Source of the DNA: Agrococcus jejuensis
GTDB taxonomy: Bacteria; Actinomycetota; Actinomycetes; Actinomycetales; Microbacteriaceae
Assembly: GCF_900099705.1 (NCBI RefSeq)
Contig: NZ_LT629695.1
Span: 1,860,001 to 1,924,000 of the forward strand
Direction of reading: 5' to 3'
DNA: 64,000 nt
Shown: piece by piece, positions 25,209-33,536 of the stretch
How the letters are laid out: every line of letters starts with the position of its first letter
Position numbering within the stretch: position 1 is the first letter of the stretch
The notes under the pieces: generated by a model
Databases searched by the model: none
What the model saw: the letters and a program-made list of their open reading frames with translations, nothing else
Told to the model about the DNA's origin: nothing
Made by a program: the position numbers and the translations under genes

Positions 25209-26207
25209 ATGGCCGTCATCGACGACGTCGCGAGGCTCGCGGGCGTCTCGAAGGCCACCGCATCCCGGGCGCTCTCCGGTCGCGGATCCGTGGCGGATGC
25301 GACGCGCCAGCGGGTGCTGCAGGCCGCGGCCGCGCTCGACTTCCGCGCGTCGCCGGCCGCCGTCTCGCTCGCGACGGGCCGCACGGGCGCGCTCGGCGTG
25401 CTCGCTCCTGCGATCGACACCTGGTACGTGTCGACGCTGCTGCGGGGCATCGCCGAGGCGGCGCTGTCGCACGACCTCGACGTCGTGCTCTACGACCTCG
25501 GTCGCGGCGCCGAGATGCGCGAGCGCGTCTTCGAGCGCTTCCGGCAGCGGCACCACATCGACGCGCTCATCTCGACCACGTTCGCGCTCACGCACCGCGA
25601 GGTGTCGCGGCTCGCCTCCATCGGCATCCCCGCCGTCGCGCTCGGGGACGGGGCGGCGGGCGTGCGTTCGTGGTGCCTCGACGACGAGCGCGTCGGCACG
25701 CTCGCCACCGAGCACCTGCTGTCGCTCGGGCACCGGCGCATCGTGCACGTGGGCGGGTCGACGGTGCTCGACGAGTCGCTGTTCGCGGCCGAGCGGCTGC
25801 GCGAGCGCGGCTACCAGCGCGCGATGCGCGCCGCCGGGCTGCAGCCGGCGCCGACGCTGCTGCACGACCCGACCGCCGAGGCGTCGTACGCGCACGCGCT
25901 GTCGATGCTGCGGTCGCCCGACCGGCCTCGAGCGGTGTTCGCCGCGACCGACGAGATCGCGATGGGCGTGCTGCTCGCCGCCCGGTCGCTGGGGCTGCGC
26001 GTGCCGCTGGACCTCTCGGTCGTGGGCGTCGACGACCACGCGTACGCGGCGGCGTTCGACCTGACGACGGTGCGGCAGGACCCGCGCGAGCACGGCGAGC
26101 GCATCGTCGACTGGCTCGTCGCCGACCTGGCTGCGCCGTCGGGAGACACGTCGCACGAGCTCATCGAGCCCGAGCTCGTGGTGCGGGGGTCGACGGCGCC
26201 GGCGTGA
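25209..26207 (+). CDS. LacI-family repressor of the adjacent sugar importer
   Basis: 332 aa. The N-terminal helix-turn-helix VIDDVARLAGVSKATASRAL (residues 3-22) is followed by the hinge and a periplasmic-binding-like sensor domain. It is divergent from the ABC operon, with two GGAACCGGTT boxes between, so it very probably represses the importer and itself until sugar binds. The ATG at 25209 places the DNA-binding domain at the N terminus as in all relatives. Confidence 0.95.
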   Translation: MAVIDDVARLAGVSKATASRALSGRGSVADATRQRVLQAAAALDFRASPAAVSLATGRTGALGVLAPAIDTWYVSTLLRGIAEAALSHDLDVVLYDLGRGAEMRERVFERFRQRHHIDALISTTFALTHREVSRLASIGIPAVALGDGAAGVRSWCLDDERVGTLATEHLLSLGHRRIVHVGGSTVLDESLFAAERLRERGYQRAMRAAGLQPAPTLLHDPTAEASYAHALSMLRSPDRPRAVFAATDEIAMGVLLAARSLGLRVPLDLSVVGVDDHAYAAAFDLTTVRQDPREHGERIVDWLVADLAAPSGDTSHELIEPELVVRGSTAPA

Positions 26208-26223
26208 GTCCTCGGTGGTCTCT

Positions 26224-26523
26224 GATCGGCCACTTCTTGCGGTGATCGGTCACTGGTTGCGGTGATTGGTCACTTCTTGCGGTGACTGGTCACTCGTTGT
26301 GGCGACTGGTCACTCGTTGCGACTGACTGGTCACGATTCGGTCCAACGAGCGACCATTCCCCACAACGAGTGACCACCGTGAGCCGGACTGGTCACGGTG
26401 GATCGGGACTGGTCGCAGATGCGCGCGACTGGTCACACATGCGCCGGGACTGGTCGCAGTTGCACCACATTGGTCACGGTTTCGGTGCAACTGCGACCAG
26501 TCACGCGCCAATCGTGACCAGTC
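26224..26523. repeat. Phased GACTGGTC array A4, the largest (about 13-15 sites)
   Basis: Forward sites start at 26224, 26244, 26264, 26284, 26304 and 26325, then at 26387, 26407, 26427, 26448 and 26468. Inverted cores lie near 26351 and 26370 and at 26495 and 26516. Spacing is 20 or 21 throughout each run. Early units carry CACTCGTTGCGGT-like tails and later ones CAGTTGCACC-like tails, so two unit subtypes are joined. The array fills the gap between convergent lacI-type and deoR-type genes. Confidence 0.9.
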
Positions 26524-26535
26524 CCGAAGGCAGGC

Positions 26536-27300
26536 TCAGGCCGACGGCACCAGCACGACCTCGGGCCTCAGGGCCCGGATCGCGTGCAGCACGTCGGCGG
26601 GCACCGCATCCGTCGTCACGACCGCATCCACGTCGGCGAACGTCGCGAACCGGTGCGCCGACGTGCGCGCGAGCTTGTCGGGCGTCACGACCAGCACGAC
26701 GCGGCGCGAGGCGGCGATGGCCTCGCGCTTCACCTGCGCGTCGTCCCAGCCCGCGACCGTGAGGCCCGACTCGGGCGATGCGGCGCACGCGCCGAGGATC
26801 GCCACGTCGAACCGCGTCTCGCGCACGGCCTGCAGCGCGCCGACGCCCGCGAACGACAGGTCGTCGTGCACGATCGTGCCGCCGGGCACGCGCACCTCGG
26901 CGCCGGGTCGAGCGCCGAGAGCCGCGGCGGCGTGCAGCGAGAGCGCGAGCGCGCGGATGCGTCGCCCCGCGAGCGCGCGGGCGACGGCGACGGCCGTGGT
27001 GCCGTTGTCGACGAGCACCGAGGCGTCGTCGGGCACGAGCGCGGCTGCGGCCGCGGCGAGGGCGGCCTTGTCGTCGCCGTGCTCGCCCGCGCGCAGCGAG
27101 AACGGGAACCCCGAGCCGCGATGCGCGACCGGCTCGGCGCCGCCGCGCACGCGAGCGAGCGCGCCGACCTCGGCGAGCTCGGCGAGGTCCCGGCGCACCG
27201 TGATGGCGGACGCGCCCGTGAGCGTGCAGAGGTCGTCGATCGTCCGCCGCCCCGACTCGACGGCTCGGATGATCGAACGCTGCCGTTCCGATCGTTGCAT
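26536..27300 (-). CDS. DeoR-family transcriptional regulator
   Basis: 254 aa. The N-terminal helix-turn-helix (residues 19-42, TIDDLCTLTGASAITVRRDL) is followed by a DeoR sensor domain with DNGTTAVAVARAL (phosphosugar pocket). The gene is divergent from a leaderless MFS gene with only 29 bases between starts, so the regulator should control the transporter and itself. ATG 27300 fits the family's usual N terminus (MQRSERQ); an ATG at 27327 would lie in the promoter. Confidence 0.9.
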   Translation of the reverse strand: MQRSERQRSIIRAVESGRRTIDDLCTLTGASAITVRRDLAELAEVGALARVRGGAEPVAHRGSGFPFSLRAGEHGDDKAALAAAAAALVPDDASVLVDNGTTAVAVARALAGRRIRALALSLHAAAALGARPGAEVRVPGGTIVHDDLSFAGVGALQAVRETRFDVAILGACAASPESGLTVAGWDDAQVKREAIAASRRVVLVVTPDKLARTSAHRFATFADVDAVVTTDAVPADVLHAIRALRPEVVLVPSA

Positions 27301-27317
27301 GCGATCAGTCTGGCCCC

Positions 27318-27323
27318 TAGCGT
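27318..27323 (+). promoter_or_regulatory. -10 hexamer (TAGCGT) of leaderless MFS gene
   Basis: TAGCGT ends six bases before GTG 27330. It lies inside the 29-base gap to deoR, so a bound regulator would block both genes. Confidence 0.55.
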
Positions 27324-27329
27324 GCATCC

Positions 27330-28520
27330 GTGGCCATCCGATCGACGCTCCGACCCATCGCCGGCTCCGGCCTCATGTTCGCGACGAACGGCGCGATCTT
27401 CGCCGCGCTGCTGCCCTGGTACCCGCAGCTCGCCGACCGGCTCGGACTCGGCGGCCTGCAGTTCGGCCTCGTCGTCGCCTGCTTCGCTCTCGGCGCCGTC
27501 GTGTCGTCGGCGCTGCCCGCGCCGCTCATCCGCCGCTTCGGCGCTCGCCGCGTCGCCGTGCTCGGCACCGTGCTCGTCGCGCTCGCGGTCGCCGCCGCCG
27601 GCTGGTCGACGACCGGCGTCATGCTCGCAGCGTGCATCCTCGCCGTCGGGTTCACGGATGCGATCGTCGACGTCGCGCAGAACGTCGCCGCCCTGCGCGT
27701 GCAGCAGCGGGCCGGCAGGCCGATCCTCGGGTCGCTGCACGCGCTGTGGAGCCTCGGCGCCGCCGGCTCCGGCGCCATCTCGACCGCCGTCGCGGCCTCG
27801 GGTGGCGACCTGCGCATCCACCTCGCGGTCACCGGCGTCGTCTGCGTGGGCCTCGTCGGCCTCGCCGGCTGGCTCGTCGGTCCCGTGCCCGAGGCGCCCG
27901 TCGAGGAGGACGCCGGCGTGCACGGCCTCGCGCGCTGGCGCCGCGTCGCCGTGATCGCGCTGCCGATCGTCGTCATCGCGATCGCCGGCACGGTCGTCGA
28001 AGACGTCGCCAACAACTGGGCCGCGCTCTCGGGCGTGCAGCTCGCGGGCCTCGACGCCTCGGTCGCGGGCATCGCGTTCACGGTCGTCATCGCGAGCCAG
28101 TGCGTGGGCCGCTTCACGGGCGACCTGCTCATCCACCGCCTCGGCCGCGGCACGGTCGCGCGCATCGGCGGCGCGCTCGTGGCGCTCGGCGGCGTCGCGA
28201 TCGTGCTCGCGTCGGAGCCCGCGCTGCTCATGGCCGGCTTCGTGCTCGCCGGATACGGATGCGCGACGCTCGTGCCGAGCGCGTTCTCGGCCGCCGGATC
28301 GATCCCGGGCCTGAGCGAGGGCGCCGGCGTCACGGTCGTGAGCTGGCTCATGCGCCTCGGCTTCCTCGGCACGAGCCCGCTCATCGGCGGACTGTCGGAT
28401 GCGGTCGACCTGCGTGCGGGACTCGCGGTGCTCGTGGTGGCCGGCCTCGTGGTCGTGGTCCTCGCCCCGCGGCTCGAGCCGGGAGCGCAGCGGGCGGTGC
28501 CGTCCGCGCCGGCGTCCTGA
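27330..28520 (+). CDS. MFS transporter (sugar-type, DeoR-linked)
   Basis: 396 aa with 12 hydrophobic helices. The N-terminal FATNGAIFAALLPWYPQL and PILGSLHALWSLGAAGSG resemble the FucP/YbjJ-like MFS carriers. The GTG start lies six bases after a -10 hexamer, implying a leaderless mRNA. Pairing with a DeoR regulator suggests a sugar or sugar-alcohol substrate, but nothing in the sequence names it. Confidence 0.83.
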   Translation: MAIRSTLRPIAGSGLMFATNGAIFAALLPWYPQLADRLGLGGLQFGLVVACFALGAVVSSALPAPLIRRFGARRVAVLGTVLVALAVAAAGWSTTGVMLAACILAVGFTDAIVDVAQNVAALRVQQRAGRPILGSLHALWSLGAAGSGAISTAVAASGGDLRIHLAVTGVVCVGLVGLAGWLVGPVPEAPVEEDAGVHGLARWRRVAVIALPIVVIAIAGTVVEDVANNWAALSGVQLAGLDASVAGIAFTVVIASQCVGRFTGDLLIHRLGRGTVARIGGALVALGGVAIVLASEPALLMAGFVLAGYGCATLVPSAFSAAGSIPGLSEGAGVTVVSWLMRLGFLGTSPLIGGLSDAVDLRAGLAVLVVAGLVVVVLAPRLEPGAQRAVPSAPAS

Positions 28521-28548
28521 CCGCGTCCGTCGCTCGGCGTCGGCTGCT

Positions 28549-28816
28549 GACTGGTCGCTCGTGGGGGTGATCGGTCACTCGTGGGCCCGAATGGTGACCA
28601 CTCGATCCAACGAGTGATCACTCGACGCAACGAGTGACCACTCGACGCAACGAGTGACCAGTCGCCGTCCCGAAGTTGGGACTGGTCGCACTTGCACCAC
28701 AGTGGTCGCAGTTTCGGTGCAACTGCGACCAGTCGAACGCGAACCGTGACCAGTCCGGTGCAACTGCGACCAGTCGAACGCGAACCGTGACCAGTCCGGG
28801 GCAACTGCGACCAGTC
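28549..28816. repeat. Phased GACTGGTC array A5 (about 13 units)
   Basis: Forward sites at 28549 and 28569 are followed by four inverted cores (GTGACCA/GTGATCA) at 28594, 28614, 28634 and 28654, exactly 20 apart. A second block has forward sites at 28680 and 28700, then inverted GACCAGT cores at 28727, 28748, 28768, 28789 and 28809 (steps 21, 20, 21, 20). The array occupies most of 28521-28968 between the MFS gene and treS; 28830-28960 holds nothing else recognisable. Confidence 0.9.
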
Positions 28817-28968
28817 ACCGAAGCCGCCCCATGCGCCACGACCACCGCCGCGCGCAAGCCCCCGCATCCTCTGGCCCCGAGCGCCCGCGAGTGCTTGGCT
28901 GGGTCGACGCGCTCCGACCGCGAGGCGGCGGCGCCCGCGCGAGCATGAGCCGAGCGAGAGGACCGCGC

Positions 28969-30693
28969 ATGTCGTTCACCGCACCCATCCCCGTGATCGG
29001 CGCGAGCCATGTGCCCGGCTTGCAGCTCGACCCCGACTGGCACCGCAAGTCGGTGTTCTACGAGGTCATGGTGCGCTCGTTCGTCGACTCGAACGGCGAC
29101 GGGTTCGGCGACTTCCAGGGGCTCACGTCGAAGCTCGACTACTTGCAGTGGCTCGGCATCGACGGCATCTGGGTGCCGCCGTTCTTCCAGTCGCCGCTCA
29201 AGGACGGCGGCTACGACGTCTCCGACTACGAGGCGGTGCTGCCCGAGTACGGCACGATCGACGACTTCAAGCACTTCGTCTCCGAGGCGCATGCGCGCAA
29301 CATGCGCATCATGATCGACCTGCCGATCAACCACACGTCCGACCAGCATCCGTGGTTCCTCGCCTCCCGCGAGGATCCCGAGGGCGAGTTCGGCGACTTC
29401 TACGTGTGGCGCGACACGGATGAGGGCTACCCGAACGTGCGCATCATCTTCGTCGACACCGAGACGTCGAACTGGGCGTTCGACAGCCAGCGCAGGCAGT
29501 TCTACTGGCACCGCTTCTTCTCGCACCAGCCCGACCTGAACTTCGAGAACCCGAAGGTGCACGAGGCGGTGCGAGACATCCTGCGCTTCTGGCTCGACAT
29601 CGGCGTCGACGGCATCCGCCTCGACGCGATCCCGTACCTGTACGAGTCGGAGGAGGGCAACGGCGAGTCCGAGCCGGCGACGCACCAGTTCGTGCGCGAC
29701 CTGCGCGCGATGATCGACCACGAGTACCCGGGCCGGGTGCTCATCGCCGAGGCCAACCAGTGGCCGGCCGAGACGGCCGAGTACTTCGGCACCGCCGAGG
29801 AGCCCGAGTGCCACATGGCGTTCGACTTCCCGACGATGCCGCGCATCTTCTACAGCCTGCGCGCGCAGAACGCCGCGGAGCTGAAGCGCGTGCTGTCGGA
29901 GCAGGTGGAGGTGCCGCCGGGATCCGCGTGGGGCGTGTTCCTGCGCAACCACGACGAGCTGACGCTCGAGATGGTGAGCGAGGAGTACCGGCAGGCGATG
30001 TACGGCTGGTACGCGTACGACCCGCGGATGCGGTCGAACGTGGGCATCCGCCGCCGGCTCGCGTCGCTGCTCGACAACTCGCGCGCCGAGCTCGAGCTCG
30101 CGAACGCGCTGCTGCTGTCGCTGCCCGGGTCGCCGTTCCTGTACTACGGCGACGAGATCGGGATGGGCGACAACATCTGGCTCGACGATCGCGACGCGAG
30201 CCGCACGCCGATGCAGTGGTCGCCCGATCGCAACGCCGGCTTCTCGACCGCCGACCCCGGCAAGCTCTTCCTGCCGGTCGTGCAGTCGCTCGTCTACCAC
30301 TACACGTCGGTGAACGTGGAGGCGCAGATGGCGCAGGCGTCGAGCCTGCTCAACTGGATGCGCGCCGTGCTCCACACCCGCAGGCAGCACCCCGTGTTCG
30401 GGCTCGGGTCGATCCGCGTGCTCGAGACCGACAACGAGTCGGTGCTGGCCTTCGTGCGCTCGTATGCCGGCGACGGCACGTACCACGGGCCGAAGGAGGA
30501 GCACGTGCTGTGCGTCTTCTCGTTCAGCCACAACCCGGTGCACGTGACGATCGACGCGCCCGACTGGTCGGGCTCCGAGCTGCACGACCTCTTCGGCGGC
30601 GGCCAGTTCCCGACGATCGCCGACGACGGACGCTTCTCGCTGACGTTCGGCACGCAGTCGTTCTACTGGATGCACATCTCGCCGCCGCGGTAG
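28969..30693 (+). CDS. treS: Trehalose synthase (maltose alpha-D-glucosyltransferase)
   Basis: 574 aa, the length of TreS without a fused maltokinase. It interconverts maltose and trehalose in the cytoplasm. The GH13 residues are visible: nucleophile D219 in GIRLDA, acid/base E261 in LIAEANQWP, and D329 in RNHDE, with the start-proximal DPDWHRKSVFYEVMVRSF that marks TreS. ATG 28969 follows GAGAGGA; ATG 28945 would add eight residues. It could use maltose from the ABC importer, though it is not in that operon. Confidence 0.95.
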   Translation: MSFTAPIPVIGASHVPGLQLDPDWHRKSVFYEVMVRSFVDSNGDGFGDFQGLTSKLDYLQWLGIDGIWVPPFFQSPLKDGGYDVSDYEAVLPEYGTIDDFKHFVSEAHARNMRIMIDLPINHTSDQHPWFLASREDPEGEFGDFYVWRDTDEGYPNVRIIFVDTETSNWAFDSQRRQFYWHRFFSHQPDLNFENPKVHEAVRDILRFWLDIGVDGIRLDAIPYLYESEEGNGESEPATHQFVRDLRAMIDHEYPGRVLIAEANQWPAETAEYFGTAEEPECHMAFDFPTMPRIFYSLRAQNAAELKRVLSEQVEVPPGSAWGVFLRNHDELTLEMVSEEYRQAMYGWYAYDPRMRSNVGIRRRLASLLDNSRAELELANALLLSLPGSPFLYYGDEIGMGDNIWLDDRDASRTPMQWSPDRNAGFSTADPGKLFLPVVQSLVYHYTSVNVEAQMAQASSLLNWMRAVLHTRRQHPVFGLGSIRVLETDNESVLAFVRSYAGDGTYHGPKEEHVLCVFSFSHNPVHVTIDAPDWSGSELHDLFGGGQFPTIADDGRFSLTFGTQSFYWMHISPPR

Positions 30694-30718
30694 CAGCCCG
30701 CAGCAGGGCGCGCGGCGG

Positions 30719-31111
30719 CTACCGCGTGCCGGCGTCGAGCTCCGCCTGCGAGCGCAGCACGCACAGCTCGTTGCCCTCGGGATCGGCGAGCGTCACCCAT
30801 CCGCCCGTCGCCGTGCGGCGGTCGGCCAGCTGGGTGGCGCCGATGGCGAGCAGCCGCTCGACCTCCTCGTCGCGCGTGCGATCCGTGGGCCGCAGGTCGA
30901 GGTGGATGCGGTTCTTCACCGTCTTGCCTTCGGGCACCTCGATGAACAGCAACCGGTGCGAGCCGTCGGCCGAGAGGATCATGCACTCCTCGTGGCCGGG
31001 CTCGTTCGGGTCGCCCTCGACGTCGACGTACCCGAGCACCTGCTTCCACCATTCGGACTGCGCGTACGCGTTCGCGGAGTCGATGGACGTGTGGGAGACG
31101 GCGCTGACCAT
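30719..31111 (-). CDS. VOC-superfamily (glyoxalase-like) protein
   Basis: 130 aa. The beta-alpha-beta fold and ending VTLADPEGNELCVL are typical of glyoxalase/bleomycin-resistance-like proteins; a metal ligand pattern H...E is present (RIHLDLRP, PEGNELC). Function unknown. The ATG is preceded at six bases by a -10 hexamer, a leaderless layout. Confidence 0.8.
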   Translation of the reverse strand: MVSAVSHTSIDSANAYAQSEWWKQVLGYVDVEGDPNEPGHEECMILSADGSHRLLFIEVPEGKTVKNRIHLDLRPTDRTRDEEVERLLAIGATQLADRRTATGGWVTLADPEGNELCVLRSQAELDAGTR

Positions 31112-31117
31112 GGCCCG

Positions 31118-31123
31118 AGGATA
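31118..31123 (-). promoter_or_regulatory. -10 hexamer (TATCCT) of leaderless VOC gene
   Basis: Minus-strand TATCCT ending six bases before ATG 31111. Confidence 0.5.
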
Positions 31124-31143
31124 GGGACCAGACGCCCGACCGG

Positions 31144-31875
31144 CTACGCCGTCGCGAGCTGGATGACGCCCGTCACGATCACCGCGACGCCGCCGAGCGT
31201 CGCGACCGTGATGCACGCGATGCGGCCCGCGCGCGGGTCGATGCGCTTCGCGGCATACGAGCCGACGACCGCGCCGACGCCGAGCGCCGCGAGGGCCACG
31301 ATCCACTCGGGGAGGGTGAGCGACGGCAGCTCGCCGCGCATGACGAGCGAGGCGATGCAGACGATCACGAGGTAGCCCTGCATGCTCGTGACGAACGCCT
31401 TGTGCTCCCAGCGCGCCGCGATCGCGTAGGCCGTGACGGCCGGCCCGCCGACGCCGGCGAGCACGTTCATGACGCCACCCGCAGCACCGGCGGCGACGAG
31501 CCCCGGCCACCGGTCGAGGCCGCGGATGCGCCGCGCGGCGACGCTGATCGACAGGGCGATGAGCACGAGGCAGCCGGCGAGGATCGACAGGTGCGGGCCC
31601 GCGAGCGACCGGGCGAGCAGCGCGCCCGGCACGATCGCGACGACCGCGGCGGCCGCGATCGGCAGGATCCGCCTGTACTCCACCTGCTTGATGACCCCGA
31701 GGTAGGCCACGACCGCGGTGCCGAGGCCGAAGACGTTCGCCACGACGACGCCCTGCAGCGGCCCGAGCAGCAGCATGAGCATCGGCGAGGCGACGAGGCC
31801 GAAGCCGATGCCCGCGACCCGCTGGGTCGTCGAGCCCAGCAGCACGATGCCGCCGATCGCGGCTGCGACCACCAC
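31144..31875 (-). CDS. TauE/SafE-family sulfonate/sulfite exporter-like protein
   Basis: 243 aa, seven to eight membrane helices in two repeats, with ASPMLMLLLGPLQGVVVANV and AGVGGPAVTAYAIA typical of TauE/SafE anion permeases. The GTG at 31875 starts three bases after the stop of the upstream RDD gene, suggesting coupling; GTG 31872 is equally possible. Substrate unknown. Confidence 0.8.
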   Translation of the reverse strand: MVVAAAIGGIVLLGSTTQRVAGIGFGLVASPMLMLLLGPLQGVVVANVFGLGTAVVAYLGVIKQVEYRRILPIAAAAVVAIVPGALLARSLAGPHLSILAGCLVLIALSISVAARRIRGLDRWPGLVAAGAAGGVMNVLAGVGGPAVTAYAIAARWEHKAFVTSMQGYLVIVCIASLVMRGELPSLTLPEWIVALAALGVGAVVGSYAAKRIDPRAGRIACITVATLGGVAVIVTGVIQLATA

Positions 31876-31878
31876 GGG

Positions 31879-32709
31879 TCAGCCGCGCACGACGGCGGTC
31901 TTCGCCAGCTTGTCGTGGATCGCCTGGCGGCGCGCATCCCACAGCGGCCACAGGCCGTCGACGATGGGGAAGACGCCGGCGAGCAGCCCGAGCCCGGGCA
32001 CGCCCGCGAGCAGGTTGGGCACCGCGTAGTGCAGCAGCCAGCGCGACAGGGCGGCGCGCCAGATCGGCAGGCCCTCGGCGTCGCGCAGCCGCACGCGGAT
32101 GCCCATGAGGCGCTTGCCGAGCGTGCGGCCCCGCAGCGCGACGAGCACCACGTGGTACGCGCCGCTGGCCGCGAGGGTGAGGAACGAGAGCGCGATGAGC
32201 TCGCCCGAGTGCTGCGTCAGGAAGCCGACGTAGGCCTCGTCGACCGCGGCGCTCGCCGCCGCCGGATCCGTCTCGGCGCCGGCCGCGAAGAGCGGCGCGA
32301 ACGCCTCGTCGGCTGCGGTGATGAGGCCGAGCGCGCCCGCGATCACGAGCGTCGTGAGCTGGATGACGATCCAGTCGACGACGTACGCGCCGAAGCGTCG
32401 GCCCCACGTCGCGAGCTCGACGCCGTCGGGCGTGCGGATGCGGTCGTCGGGCGACGCGGGCTGCCCCCAGCCGAAGCCGCGGGGCTGGTCGGGCCAGCCG
32501 TCCTGCTGGTCGGACGGGGTCGAGCCGTAGCCCGGCTGCGGCTCGGGCTGCACGGGCTGCGGCTGCTGCGGCGCACCCGGCGCCTGGAACGCCGCGGGCT
32601 GCGTCTGCTGCACGGCGAGCCACGTGTCGCCATCCCAGTAGCGGCGATCCTCGGGGCCGGTGCCGAACGGATCCTGGTACCAACCGGGCTCCCGGGACTG
32701 CTCGCTCAT
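31879..32709 (-). CDS. DUF2510/RDD-family membrane protein
   Basis: 276 aa. An N-terminal DUF2510-like strip (PGWYQDPFGTGPEDRRYWDG) and a Pro/Gln-rich linker precede an RDD domain with three or four helices, seen as WGRRFGAYVVDWIV and LGKRLMGIRVR. RDD proteins are membrane proteins of uncertain role, sometimes linked to ion exchange. A -10 hexamer seven bases before the ATG suggests a leaderless message shared with the TauE gene. Confidence 0.82.
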   Translation of the reverse strand: MSEQSREPGWYQDPFGTGPEDRRYWDGDTWLAVQQTQPAAFQAPGAPQQPQPVQPEPQPGYGSTPSDQQDGWPDQPRGFGWGQPASPDDRIRTPDGVELATWGRRFGAYVVDWIVIQLTTLVIAGALGLITAADEAFAPLFAAGAETDPAAASAAVDEAYVGFLTQHSGELIALSFLTLAASGAYHVVLVALRGRTLGKRLMGIRVRLRDAEGLPIWRAALSRWLLHYAVPNLLAGVPGLGLLAGVFPIVDGLWPLWDARRQAIHDKLAKTAVVRG

Positions 32710-32716
32710 GCCTTCG

Positions 32717-32722
32717 ATCGTA
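32717..32722 (-). promoter_or_regulatory. -10 hexamer (TACGAT) of leaderless RDD gene
   Basis: Minus-strand TACGAT ending seven bases before ATG 32709. Confidence 0.45.
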
Positions 32723-32753
32723 CGGCGGCGCGGCGCGCGGTGCTGCCTGGCGG

Positions 32754-32832
32754 CCGGGCACGACGTGACGCTGAGCAGACCGCCGAGGGCGATCCTCCCT
32801 CGCGACGCCGCTCAGCGTCACTCCATGCCGGG
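32754..32832. repeat. Intergenic long-loop inverted repeat (family C, copy 2)
   Basis: Arms 32754-32776 and 32810-32832 share the perfect 12-base block GTGACGCTGAGC and its complement, with an outer GGCA/TGCC. The same block GTGACGCTGAG is in copy 1 at 5711-5720. It lies downstream of the second RDD gene. Confidence 0.7.
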
Positions 32833-32837
32833 TACGG

Positions 32838-33455
32838 CTACGCCATGACGACGCTCGTGCCCGCCGCCGAGTCGTGGAACGCCTGTCGGCGGTCGTTCCA
32901 GATGAGCGGGCGCAGCCCGTCGATCGTGACCCACAGGCCGGCGACGGCGCCGAACGGTCCCGCGGTCGAGAGCGCGGCCGGCGCGAGCTGCACCGCCCAG
33001 CGCGCGATCGCCTCCGATGGCGTCGCGAGGCGCTCGCGTTCGCGATGCCGTACGCGGATGCCGAGGATGCGCTTGCCGAGGGTCCAGCCCAGCCTGCTGA
33101 CCATGAGGATCGAGTACACGGCGCCCAGCACGAGGGTCGCGGCGATCGACAGCGCGACGTAGCGCCAGCTGCCGAGGTCGGTGTCGAACACGGTGTCGAG
33201 GCTCGTGCGGGGGATGGAGCCGAACCACGAGCCGGGCGCGAGCGCCTGCAGCGGCAGCAGCAGCGCCTGCACGGCCACCGAGAGCAGGAAGCCGTCGATC
33301 CAGTAGGCGATGAGTCGACGCCACCACGGCGCGAGGGGCACGCCGTCGGGCGTGACGACGCGGTCGCGTTGGGCTGGCGACAGCAGCATCGCCTCCTCGG
33401 CCGTCGGCGTCGGGCGGGGGCGGCCGTCATGTCCGGGAGTCCACTGGTCGCTCAT
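32838..33455 (-). CDS. RDD-family membrane protein
   Basis: 205 aa. RDD signatures are APWWRRLIAYWIDGFLL and LGWTLGKRILGIRVRHRE, around two paired helices, with a short charged N terminus. It is paralogous in layout to the RDD gene downstream (31879-32709) but lacks the DUF2510 strip. The -10 TACGGT ends seven bases before the ATG. Confidence 0.83.
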   Translation of the reverse strand: MSDQWTPGHDGRPRPTPTAEEAMLLSPAQRDRVVTPDGVPLAPWWRRLIAYWIDGFLLSVAVQALLLPLQALAPGSWFGSIPRTSLDTVFDTDLGSWRYVALSIAATLVLGAVYSILMVSRLGWTLGKRILGIRVRHRERERLATPSEAIARWAVQLAPAALSTAGPFGAVAGLWVTIDGLRPLIWNDRRQAFHDSAAGTSVVMA

Positions 33456-33462
33456 GCGACGT

Positions 33463-33468
33463 ACCGTA
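33463..33468 (-). promoter_or_regulatory. -10 hexamer (TACGGT) of leaderless RDD gene 2
   Basis: Minus-strand TACGGT ending seven bases before ATG 33455. Confidence 0.5.
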
Positions 33469-33524
33469 TCGACGTCGCGGCGGCGCGTGCACCCCCTCGA
33501 CACGACCAGGCCCGCATCCCGGCG

Positions 33525-33530
33525 TAGCCT
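33525..33530 (+). promoter_or_regulatory. -10 hexamer (TAGCCT) of leaderless pirin gene
   Basis: TAGCCT ends six bases before ATG 33537; divergent from the RDD promoter at 33463. Confidence 0.5.
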
Positions 33531-33536
33531 CGACCC

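Noticed and set aside
26224..26523. CRISPR array
   Set aside because: Regular spacing, but the unit is only 20-21 bp, orientation inverts within the array, there are no long unique spacers and no cas genes.
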